Shown: one piece after another, positions 1 through 6,910 of the stretch
Layout: each line of letters begins with the position of its first letter
Position numbering within the stretch: position 1 is the first letter of the stretch
NCBI GenBank assembly: GCA_037143795.1
Contig: JBAWXZ010000011.1
Span: 53,993-117,992, forward strand
Reading direction: 5' to 3'
Length of the DNA stretch: 64,000 nucleotides
DNA from: Firm-13 sp037143795
Lineage (GTDB): Bacteria > Bacillota > Clostridia > Saccharofermentanales > Saccharofermentanaceae
Translations under genes and position numbers: made by a program
The notes under the pieces: model-generated
The model's input: the letters and a program-made list of their open reading frames with translations, nothing else
Told to the model about the DNA's origin: nothing
Database searches by the model: none

Positions 1-510
1 GCGGTCCGCGGCGGAACAGGCTTCACCAAATGTGCCGGCAATTATGCTTCGAGTCTTATTGCACAGGAAATCGCTCACAAAAAGGGCTACGTACAGGTAT
101 TATGGCTTGATGGAATTGAGCAGAAATATATAGAAGAAGTCGGATCAATGAATATTATCTTTGTAATTGACGGGAAGCTTGTCACTCCTGAACTCAATGG
201 AAGTATACTTCCCGGAATAACAAGAAGATCCTGCATTGAACTTGCCAAGTCCCTCCATATGGAAGTTGAAGAACGCAGAATCTCCATTGACGAAATTATT
301 GAAGCCGGAAAGAACGGGCGGCTTTCTGAAGCCTTCGGTTCCGGAACCGCTGCTGTTATTTCACCTGTCGGTGAACTCAAGTACGAAGAACACGAGATTG
401 TAATTAACAATAATCAGATCGGTCCTATTGCACAGCTTTTCTATGACACAATCACCGGAGTCCAGAAGGGCACGCTTGAAGACAAGCTGGGCTGGACAAT
501 CAAGGTCTGA
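1..510 (+). CDS. ilvE: Branched-chain amino acid aminotransferase, C-terminal part
   Basis: The reading frame is open from base 1, so the N-terminus lies outside the window; about 169 residues remain. The enzyme transfers amino groups between glutamate and the 2-oxo acids of Leu, Ile and Val, using PLP in the cytoplasm. The segment FTKCAGNYA holds the expected PLP lysine (codon at bases 28-30). It is followed by QVLWLDG, the EVGSMNI stretch and SGTAAVISPVG, all typical of class IV BCAT proteins. A hairpin terminator follows 26 bases after the stop. It is not joined to the branched-chain operon at 21.5-29.8 kb but would complete the same pathway. Family assignment is firm. Confidence 0.93.
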   Translation, partial: AVRGGTGFTKCAGNYASSLIAQEIAHKKGYVQVLWLDGIEQKYIEEVGSMNIIFVIDGKLVTPELNGSILPGITRRSCIELAKSLHMEVEERRISIDEIIEAGKNGRLSEAFGSGTAAVISPVGELKYEEHEIVINNNQIGPIAQLFYDTITGVQKGTLEDKLGWTIKV

Positions 511-535
511 GTCCGGTCATACTGCTAATTTCAGA

Positions 536-565
536 GGGGAGGCACTTCAACAGGCTTCCCCTTTT
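536..565 (+). terminator. Rho-independent terminator after ilvE
   Basis: An 8-bp stem (ggggaggc at 536-543 with gcttcccc at 554-561, one G-T pair) and a 10-base loop are followed by TTTT. It lies just downstream of the ilvE stop, on the same strand. Confidence 0.75.
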
Positions 566-644
566 CCATGCAATAATTTTCGCACAACGATTTTAAGTCA
601 TATTCCGGATAATTTTCCTGTATTTTTGCATTATTTCACGCCCG

Positions 645-716
645 TATATACTGAACAGCATGTATACTGCATTGCAATAGGAATATTAGTCCTGCACCGG
701 ATTTACAGCTATACTG
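645..716 (+). promoter_or_regulatory. Three TATACTG motifs upstream of the XRE gene
   Basis: The heptamer TATACTG occurs at 647-653, 663-669 and 710-716, just before the start of the small XRE regulator at 727. The first two are 16 bases apart. They could be operator half-sites for autoregulation or AT-rich promoter sequence; the sequence alone does not decide. Confidence 0.3.
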
Positions 717-726
717 GAGAAAAAGC

Positions 727-918
727 ATGAATGGATTTTTATATTTTCGCAAAAAGCAAAATCTGACCCAGCAGCAGGTCGCCGAAATGATGGGGCTTGA
801 CCAGACGACAATCTCTAAATGGGAAATTGGAAAGAAGCTTCCCAGATCTGGAAAGCTCCCCTTTATTTCCGAATTGTATCATTGCAGAATGGAAGATTTA
901 TTTAACGAGTACCCGTGA
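727..918 (+). CDS. Small XRE-family HTH regulator
   Basis: A 63-residue protein that is almost entirely one helix-turn-helix domain of the Cro/CI (XRE) type: LTQQQVAEMMGLDQTTISKW is the classic pattern. There is no room for a sensor or oligomerisation domain. The start follows the GGAGAAAA ribosome site at about 715-722. It stands alone between ilvE and a convergent acetyltransferase gene. Such solo HTH proteins often regulate themselves, and TATACTG repeats lie directly upstream. It could be a remnant of a mobile element regulator, but no phage gene is near. The target is unknown. Confidence 0.8.
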   Translation: MNGFLYFRKKQNLTQQQVAEMMGLDQTTISKWEIGKKLPRSGKLPFISELYHCRMEDLFNEYP

Positions 919-976
919 GCGCCGGAATTTCGAGCGTCGAATATATGATAGCCCCCGTATTTTGCAGCAAAGTATA

Positions 977-1510
977 TCAGGCCTTTGCTGCAAGATCCTG
1001 CATAGCCTTGCCGGTAAGCCGGTACCCGATCCACTCATCCTTAGACTCGGATCCAAGACTTTCATAAAAATGTCTTGATGGCATATTCCAGTCCAGGCAG
1101 GACCACTCTACCCTGCCGCAGTTGCGGTCAATCGCAAGCCGTGCCAGAAACGACAGAATCTTTCTGCCAAATCCCATTTTTCTTACCTCGGGCACGAGAT
1201 ACAAATCCTCCAGATAAATACCCGGCTGGCCTAGAAAAGTTGAATAATTGTGGAAAAACAACAGAAAACCTACAGGTTTTCCTAAATATTCCGCCAGAAC
1301 AACTTCTGCATGCCCTTTTTCAAAAAGGGATTCGCGCAGTTTTTCTTTTGTAGCAACCACTTCATTTTCCATCTTTTCATACTTTGCAAGTTCATTTATA
1401 AAAAACAGAATTGTCTCTACGTCTTCAACTACGGCAAACCGTAAAATAAAGCCCTTAATATTTGTTGAAATATTGGATTGTACATCGGTATTCATTTCCA
1501 TTTTATCCAT
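977..1510 (-). CDS. GNAT-family N-acetyltransferase, diamine acetyltransferase-like
   Basis: A 177-residue acetyl-CoA-dependent acetyltransferase. The GNAT core is visible: the GIYLEDLYLVPEVRKMGFGR stretch contains the strand leading into the acetyl-CoA pyrophosphate loop, followed by WSCLDWNMPSRHFYESLG. The LEDLYV/LDWN pattern resembles spermidine/spermine-type acetyltransferases, so a polyamine or small amine substrate is plausible but not shown. A GGGGGCAGT ribosome site precedes the ATG. It begins 22 bases after the stop of the cellobiose epimerase gene on the same strand, so the two are probably cotranscribed. Confidence 0.85.
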   Translation of the reverse strand: MDKMEMNTDVQSNISTNIKGFILRFAVVEDVETILFFINELAKYEKMENEVVATKEKLRESLFEKGHAEVVLAEYLGKPVGFLLFFHNYSTFLGQPGIYLEDLYLVPEVRKMGFGRKILSFLARLAIDRNCGRVEWSCLDWNMPSRHFYESLGSESKDEWIGYRLTGKAMQDLAAKA

Positions 1511-1532
1511 ACTGCCCCCGTTTTGCGGTCAA

Positions 1533-2708
1533 TCAAGCGAACCGTGTCATAATTTCCATGCACATACGGCCGTTATGATAGGGACATTTCCATGGGCCTG
1601 CCAGCTCCCTGGTTATATCATGCGATCCGTCTTCGTATGTGGTCCAGGCCCATTCCCCGGATGGCAGAATGACTTCTGTTGTCAGATAATCCAACAATTC
1701 ATAAAGCATTTCCAGATGCTCCGCTTCACCGCCGAACTTCTGATAATCGTTGGCAACTCCAATAATAGCTTCGGCCTGTACCCACCAGTCACGCTGTGTA
1801 TTGTCCCGGCCGTTATGGGATTCATAATAGACGCCTCTTGAAGTATATGCCGCACGAATTACGTGTTCATAAAGAGCCTTGGAAACCGGAGAGGCGACGG
1901 CTGAAAGCGAGGCATCCCCAAGGACGTCAAGAGCCCGGTCAATCAGCCATGAGGCTTCAATATCATGCCCATATGAGTGCAGGTCAAGAAGTGATTTGAA
2001 ATTCATGTCAAAAAACACCTCAAGGCGCTCTTTTCCGGCATTATACATATCCCCTGTAAGCTGTCTGACGGCAAAAATCAGCGAGGTCCTCACATTTGCA
2101 TTTTGTGTCGCCTCATAGAGAACTGTATATGCCTCCATAATATGAAGCAGCGTGTTCATGGTTCTTTCTGCAATAACCCCGTTCTCTGAAAGCTCACTAT
2201 TGCTCATCGGTCCGAAGTTACGGGTCAGCTGCTCGAGATATCCCTTATCATCACGCCACTTATCTTCAATAAGATTAAACAGGCCCATAGCCAGCTCAAG
2301 AGCCTCTGCTTTCCCTGCTGCCAGGTAATAATTCGAAAACGCATATACACCGAAAGCCTGATTATATAAGTGTTTGAATAGTTCAAGGGGCTTACCTTCG
2401 CCATCAATCATCCAATAAAGACCGCCGAATTCTTTGTCCATTGCCTGATTGACAAGAAACAGATAAGCATGATCTGCCGCTGCAAGATATTCCGGCTTTT
2501 TCGTCCTGCGGTAGGCTTCCGACAATGTCCACAAAATACGGGAATGCAGGATTACTCCTTTGGGCCCAAGCGGGTCCACAATGCCGTCACTCCCGACATA
2601 TCCATAAAAACCGCCATGTTCCTTATCAACAAGCTTTAGCCAGAACGGCAAAATCCGGGAACTGAGCATGTTCTCCATCTCACCTGCAAAATTAGAAAAA
2701 GCCTTCAT
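1533..2708 (-). CDS. Cellobiose 2-epimerase (AGE family)
   Basis: A 391-residue (alpha/alpha)6-barrel protein of the N-acylglucosamine 2-epimerase family. KHLYNQAFGVYAFSNYYLA, RTMNTLLHIMEAY, DLHSYGHDIEASWLIDRA and RDWWVQAEA match the histidine-bearing motifs that separate cellobiose 2-epimerases from renin-binding-protein-type epimerases. The reaction would convert cellobiose to 4-O-glucosyl-mannose as part of beta-mannan or cellodextrin use. No signal peptide is seen, so it is cytoplasmic. GGGAGGTAAC precedes the ATG. A perfect 30-bp palindrome sits 41 bases upstream. The nearby GH1 gene (49.8 kb) would be a functional partner in glucoside breakdown. Confidence 0.87.
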   Translation of the reverse strand: MKAFSNFAGEMENMLSSRILPFWLKLVDKEHGGFYGYVGSDGIVDPLGPKGVILHSRILWTLSEAYRRTKKPEYLAAADHAYLFLVNQAMDKEFGGLYWMIDGEGKPLELFKHLYNQAFGVYAFSNYYLAAGKAEALELAMGLFNLIEDKWRDDKGYLEQLTRNFGPMSNSELSENGVIAERTMNTLLHIMEAYTVLYEATQNANVRTSLIFAVRQLTGDMYNAGKERLEVFFDMNFKSLLDLHSYGHDIEASWLIDRALDVLGDASLSAVASPVSKALYEHVIRAAYTSRGVYYESHNGRDNTQRDWWVQAEAIIGVANDYQKFGGEAEHLEMLYELLDYLTTEVILPSGEWAWTTYEDGSHDITRELAGPWKCPYHNGRMCMEIMTRFA

Positions 2709-2749
2709 GTTACCTCCCTTGTGCAGCGAACAACCGGCAAAGACTGCAC

Positions 2750-2779
2750 AGGTATAATATTTTTAAAAATATTATACCT
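2750..2779. promoter_or_regulatory. Perfect 30-bp palindrome between divergent genes
   Basis: Bases 2750-2764 are exactly the reverse complement of 2765-2779. Each arm holds TATAAT (2753-2758 on plus; complement of 2771-2776 on minus), so the palindrome overlaps possible -10 boxes in both directions. It lies between the epimerase operon (minus) and the ORF at 2908 (plus). It may be an operator or a bidirectional terminator-like hairpin; its place in a divergent promoter region favours an operator. Confidence 0.55.
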
Positions 2780-2907
2780 CATTCATTCATCCTGCTCCAC
2801 TGAAAACAGCCTGATAATGACCTTCGGGAAAAAGACTGGCACGATGTTGGTATTTTCGGATATAATTCATGTATTCTAATTGAAGTAAAAAGAGCGGAGA
2901 AAAATGA

Positions 2908-3378
2908 ATGATTGAAAATATACCCGGCGAAAATATTTCCAGTGAACTTCCGGTTGTTGAGCTGATCATGGGAGACCTTTTTGAAGGTTTTACCGTATCA
3001 GATTTTTCGGATAAGATTTATGAATGCATACATGACGGGAAAAGTATCCGGGTGATTCAAAAATCCGTCCGGCCAAAACCAGACCGCGTATGTGTCGGAT
3101 TTCTTTTTCTGCTTGACGAACCCCATCGTTTCAGGGTAGATGTGCTGATTCCTGAAAACTGCACGAATGCCCGGGTATCCCTGCAGGGGCAGGAACTCAT
3201 CGGATTTTTTTCGTCCAATATTCCGGATGATGCCGAACCTATGCATACAACAAACTGCGGGCATCAGCAGAAAATATCCACGCTTCACCCCGGAGAGTTT
3301 CAGTCGATCAACTTCCGGTGGGAGTCCGGTGACGTTTTGAAGTTTGATTTTTATTTCGGGGATTATGAAAATACATGA
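2908..3378 (+). CDS. Hypothetical protein, beta-sandwich-like
   Basis: A 156-residue protein I do not recognise. It starts after an AGAGCGGAG-like ribosome site; a TATAAT at 2861-2866 gives a plausible promoter. There is no signal peptide or membrane segment. The C-terminal half (FLFLLDEPHRFRVDVLIPEN, then VSLQGQEL and SGDVLKFDFYFG) reads as alternating beta strands. It faintly recalls the C-terminal beta-sandwich of glycoside hydrolase families such as GH127, which I offer only as a weak resemblance. It is divergent from the epimerase operon and shares the palindromic region. Confidence 0.65.
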   Translation: MIENIPGENISSELPVVELIMGDLFEGFTVSDFSDKIYECIHDGKSIRVIQKSVRPKPDRVCVGFLFLLDEPHRFRVDVLIPENCTNARVSLQGQELIGFFSSNIPDDAEPMHTTNCGHQQKISTLHPGEFQSINFRWESGDVLKFDFYFGDYENT

Positions 3379-3435
3379 TTATTCCGAATGCAGTTTATAT
3401 CCGGCCTGATATTTATAAGGCCGGAATCTCATCGG

Positions 3436-4704
3436 TCAGGAGGATGCTGCCGGAGTTGAAGCGGTTTCTCCCGCAGGCGGCGTTACTGTTGTAATAACGT
3501 GAATTACAGGGGCAATCGTAGCACCACCGGCATATGCCGCTTTGGTCAGGGAATTATGCGCCCCCTTCTCAATCGCCTTTAAAATAATGAATGCAGTATT
3601 GTTAATTCGCTTAACAAGTTGATCAGCAGGCAGGGCTTCGTCCAGTATTTTGAGTGAATCACTGCTTGTCCTGCGAATCATTCCGCTGTCAGTCTGTAGT
3701 TTTAAATTCTTCGTCTCTTTCATATCTGTAGTTTTTGTGTAGTTATAATCATAAGATTCGAAAAAAACAATCGGAACTCCGGCGCGGTCAAAAGGTACAT
3801 AATCGGAAAGAGTTGTTGTTACTTCGCGGTAAACATCGGCTGCACCGTTACCATCAATATCGAACGACAGGCCGCTCTCGTTATAAAGAAGATCGATACC
3901 ATTTTTATAGGAGAGCTGGTTCTCATAGACGACATCATAAACTTCGTAAAGCTTTCTTCTCATTTCATATTTTTGTCCGGGCACAAGAGAATTCCATCCG
4001 GCACTTGCATAGAGCTTATCACCCGCATAAATGCTTTCGACACAGTACATGACATCGGTCGAAGCAATTTCATCAGCGGTCATCTGTGCAGCATATGCAG
4101 CGGCTCCGGCATATGAATCGGATCCTGCTCCAAATGCAATCAGTACAACATCATATCCCATACTGTTTGTCCTGATTTCCCTGGCAAGCGTTAAAAGAGC
4201 CCCGATTCCGCAAGCATTATCCTGAATCCCATCATAATCCGGCATTGCAGCTGCATCCGCTGATCCGAACTTGGTGTCGTAATGCGCCCCTACGATAACC
4301 TGCCTTTTCTTTAGAATATAATTACCCTGAAGATCCTGAAACATAAGGCCCTCACCCGGAATACGGATAATATAATTGGTTGACGTACCGGTCTGGTCTG
4401 CAGATGTAACGGTCTGTTCTTCAACTTTGTATCCCAATTTTTCAAATTCGCTTTTAATGTAGGCGCCTGCTTCTTTTTCTTCAGGTGAATATGCTTTCCG
4501 AAATGGGTACATTTCGGCTATAGTCTGTGCAATCTTTGCGCCGTAATCTCCATAATCCGCAAGAACCTCCACCGTTTTATCCGCACTTCCGCAGCCGGTT
4601 AAAAGCCCGGGAAGGATAAATACAAGGCAAAGAAACAAGCCGGCAAGCTTATGGCAAACCGACGATCTCCCTTCAGGATAATCATCATCGTGGCAAAAGT
4701 GCAT
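3436..4704 (-). CDS. M28 peptidase-like lipoprotein, catalytic residues lost
   Basis: A 422-residue protein from the ATG at 4704, which has GAGGAAGGGG six bases upstream; an in-frame ATG at 4731 lacks a good site. A signal peptide ends in LLTGC (Cys about residue 38), so it should be a membrane lipoprotein. The M28 fold is clear: VGAHYDT (H141) and the QDNACG aspartate (D162) match two zinc ligands. The usual FGAEE-x-GL-GS segment reads FGAGSDSYAGA (191-201), so the catalytic and metal-binding Glu pair is Gly-Ser. The next Asp ligand appears as Glu223, and the final His is not found in the ESYDYNYT region. It is probably a non-peptidase relative. It follows the dehydroquinate-synthase-like gene by 17 bases. 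Confidence 0.82.
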   Translation of the reverse strand: MHFCHDDDYPEGRSSVCHKLAGLFLCLVFILPGLLTGCGSADKTVEVLADYGDYGAKIAQTIAEMYPFRKAYSPEEKEAGAYIKSEFEKLGYKVEEQTVTSADQTGTSTNYIIRIPGEGLMFQDLQGNYILKKRQVIVGAHYDTKFGSADAAAMPDYDGIQDNACGIGALLTLAREIRTNSMGYDVVLIAFGAGSDSYAGAAAYAAQMTADEIASTDVMYCVESIYAGDKLYASAGWNSLVPGQKYEMRRKLYEVYDVVYENQLSYKNGIDLLYNESGLSFDIDGNGAADVYREVTTTLSDYVPFDRAGVPIVFFESYDYNYTKTTDMKETKNLKLQTDSGMIRRTSSDSLKILDEALPADQLVKRINNTAFIILKAIEKGAHNSLTKAAYAGGATIAPVIHVITTVTPPAGETASTPAASS

Positions 4705-4721
4705 ATATTGCCCCTTCCTCA

Positions 4722-5738
4722 TTACTGGCATATTCCGGAAAGGAGCTTGTCAAAAACAAGCGCCGCTTCTTCAACAGGGATCATATCAATGAACGGCTTG
4801 CCTTCGGATTCGAGGCGCACAATCGGCACCGGCTCTGTTCTGTTTTCATAATTTTTAGTAATTCTCTTAAGAAGCGTATCTTTTGTAACTCCTGTCACAG
4901 TAGTCGGCAGACCGTTCTTGACATATAATTTCCGCAGTGCATCACTTTGAAATAATGCAATCATACCGAGGGCCATTGCTTCCCCGTGTGTATATTTAAG
5001 AAATCGGAAATGTCCTTCGATGGCTTCCGCAATCTCCTGCCCAAAGGCAAGATACCCAGGATTTGCATCAAGAAGGATTTTTCTTGTCTGGATACAGGTA
5101 TCAACCAGACTGAACATGTCTACATTGGGACTATCCAGGTTAGCAAGCAAATCCGGATTTTCCAGAAGCCCGTATTGAATTACCTGTGCAATTCCGTTCG
5201 CCTGAAAACGAGGCGGAAGAGTCCGCAGATAATCTGTATCAATAATTACATGGATCGGAGAATAAGTGACTCCAATCTGATTCTTATGGCTTTGAAAATT
5301 AAGGAAAGCATCCCGGGCAGTTGAAGAATCTATCATGGCCAGCAGTGATGTAGGAATCTGTATATACTCGATGCCCTTCCGGAAAGTAGCGGCAACAAAG
5401 GCTGCAACATCAATAACACCGCCTCCGCCAAGTGCAAAGAGGATATCAGAATGTGAGAATTCAATATCAGTAAGGCGTTCAAAGACCGCACGGACAACAT
5501 CGAAAGATTTTGCTGCCTGACTGCCGTCAATAACGATAACCAGAGGCTTAATTCCGATACGTTCAAATTGACGCACGAAATCACTGATGTAATATCCTGA
5601 TACTTCCCTGTCTGTGATGACGGCAACCTGGGCCTTTTCAAGCCGCGACTTGAAAATATCGGTAAGATAAAGCTGTGCGACCGCTTGTCCGCACTCTACA
5701 GGATACATTGTCCCAGCATTGATTTTTGTAAGCTCCAT
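4722..5738 (-). CDS. 3-dehydroquinate synthase-like protein, probable pseudoenzyme
   Basis: A 338-residue protein from the ATG at 5738, with AGGAGGA just upstream. The sugar-phosphate cyclase fold shows in GGGGVIDVAAFVAATFRKG (NAD-binding glycine loop) and QIPTSLLAMIDSS. Key AroB motifs have decayed: the SVGGKTGVN loop is STARDAFLN (139-147), AE-x-IK-YG is AQVIQYG (184-190, zinc Glu to Gln and catalytic Lys to Gln), and LNFGHTFGHAIE is LAFGQEIAEAIE (230-241, both His lost). Only HGEAMALGM (251-259) keeps its His. Family known: zinc and NAD enzymes of the shikimate pathway. Inference: not a working DHQ synthase. No other aro gene is near. Confidence 0.83.
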   Translation of the reverse strand: MELTKINAGTMYPVECGQAVAQLYLTDIFKSRLEKAQVAVITDREVSGYYISDFVRQFERIGIKPLVIVIDGSQAAKSFDVVRAVFERLTDIEFSHSDILFALGGGGVIDVAAFVAATFRKGIEYIQIPTSLLAMIDSSTARDAFLNFQSHKNQIGVTYSPIHVIIDTDYLRTLPPRFQANGIAQVIQYGLLENPDLLANLDSPNVDMFSLVDTCIQTRKILLDANPGYLAFGQEIAEAIEGHFRFLKYTHGEAMALGMIALFQSDALRKLYVKNGLPTTVTGVTKDTLLKRITKNYENRTEPVPIVRLESEGKPFIDMIPVEEAALVFDKLLSGICQ

Positions 5739-5828
5739 GAGTCCTCCTAAAAAACAGCCTCTTATTATCATACCATTTTCGACTCAAAGATGGCAGTCCC
5801 TCTCGAAAAACCGCAAATTGACATGGGA

Positions 5829-6263
5829 TCAGATGTAATACATTCCTTCACCGGATTGCTGCATCCTATAGTCATCCACCAGATCTGAAAGGAAAATCGA
5901 ATGCAGAGATTCAGTTACATTTTGGTTTAACCTTGTCCATACCTGCTGCGTAAGGAATAAACGGATATCGGTCTGCTCAGGATCGTCAATCTCAATCAGC
6001 AGCAAATCCCCCTCCAATACGGAGACAATTTCGCTCAATCGTATTTCTGACGGTGATTTAGTAAGAAGATAACCGCCTTGAGCGCCTTTGACACTTTTTA
6101 CTATTCCTGCCCTTCTTAAAACAGAGAAGTCCTGTTCAAGGTATTTCAGAGAAATATCCTGCCTTTGGGCTATTTCATGAAGCGCAACATGGCCGTGGTC
6201 AGAAAAAGCAGCCAGATCAACTAAAGCACGAAGTCCATAACGGCATTTGGTAGATAATTTCAT
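5829..6263 (-). CDS. Rrf2-family transcriptional regulator without cluster cysteines
   Basis: A 144-residue winged-helix regulator. The N-terminus (MKLSTKCRYGLRALVDLA) and KYLEQDFSVLRRAGIVKSVKG, then GGYLLTKSPSEIRLSEIV, are standard Rrf2. It has only Cys7 and lacks the three-cysteine Fe-S ligand group of IscR/NsrR, so it may respond to something other than an Fe-S cluster, as CymR does. It follows a second Rrf2 gene on the same strand and lies 90 bases upstream of the DHQ-synthase-like gene, which it may control. Confidence 0.88.
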   Translation of the reverse strand: MKLSTKCRYGLRALVDLAAFSDHGHVALHEIAQRQDISLKYLEQDFSVLRRAGIVKSVKGAQGGYLLTKSPSEIRLSEIVSVLEGDLLLIEIDDPEQTDIRLFLTQQVWTRLNQNVTESLHSIFLSDLVDDYRMQQSGEGMYYI

Positions 6264-6329
6264 TTTATCCTCTCCTCACACAGCCGGATCATCCGGCCGC
6301 CGGCACCCGCCCGATTATGATCCGTGGTT

Positions 6330-6773
6330 CTATATAGAGTAATCAACACTTTCCCTTGTGGTTTTCCGATTAAAATCCCTGACAAGATCCGCGATACTTA
6401 TCGTATCAACTGTTTCGGAAATAGCCCCGAAAAGCTTCTTCCAGGCAGTTCTGGTCACGCAATTGGAGCTTTTCCCGCAGACGCTGTTTTCTTCAATGCA
6501 CATAACGGGAGAAATGGATTTCTCTGTCGCCCGGAGTACATCGCCAACCAAAATCAGACCTGCGGGTCTGGCAAGCTGATATCCGCCGTATGCACCGCGG
6601 GAACTTGAAATAATCCTGTTTTTTCTAAGGAGGGAAAAAATCTGCTCCAGGTAATTATCTGAAATCTGCGTTCTCTTGCTTATTTCCCGGATGCTTATGG
6701 TCTGTTCATCCTGACAAAGTGCAATCGCCATAACAGCCTCAAGCGCATAACTTCCTCTGGTAGATATCCTCAT
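6330..6773 (-). CDS. Rrf2-family regulator, IscR-like with three cysteines
   Basis: A 147-residue Rrf2 protein. The winged helix (TISIREISKRTQISDNYLEQ, GGYQLARPAGLILVGDVLRA) is followed by Cys-x6-Cys-x5-Cys (MCIEENSVCGKSSNC), the cluster-binding arrangement of IscR-type sensors. It therefore may sense iron-sulfur status or redox stress. No isc or suf gene is beside it, which is unusual for a true IscR. It lies in tandem with the cysteine-poor Rrf2 gene at 5829, 66 bases apart, with a small GC-rich inverted repeat (ccggatcatccgg) between them. Confidence 0.88.
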   Translation of the reverse strand: MRISTRGSYALEAVMAIALCQDEQTISIREISKRTQISDNYLEQIFSLLRKNRIISSSRGAYGGYQLARPAGLILVGDVLRATEKSISPVMCIEENSVCGKSSNCVTRTAWKKLFGAISETVDTISIADLVRDFNRKTTRESVDYSI

Positions 6774-6869
6774 TTTTCATCTCTCCCTTATCCTATATGA
6801 GTACACATGTATAATGTAACATTTTACTGTTGAAGGTGCAAGTCAAACCTCAGTTCACTGCAAACGTGA

Positions 6870-6875
6870 TATAAT
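6870..6875 (+). promoter_or_regulatory. Extended -10 box for the carboxypeptidase-like gene
   Basis: TGA-TATAAT gives an extended -10 (TGnTATAAT) 35 bases before the ATG at 6911. The -35 region is poor, as is usual for extended -10 promoters. Confidence 0.5.
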
Positions 6876-6910
6876 AAAAACAATTATAGATATGTATCGG
6901 AGTAGCCGTA

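Noticed and set aside
727..918. Prophage remnant suggested by the solo XRE gene
   Set aside because: No integrase, att-like repeat, capsid or lysis gene is near; neighbours are metabolic genes.
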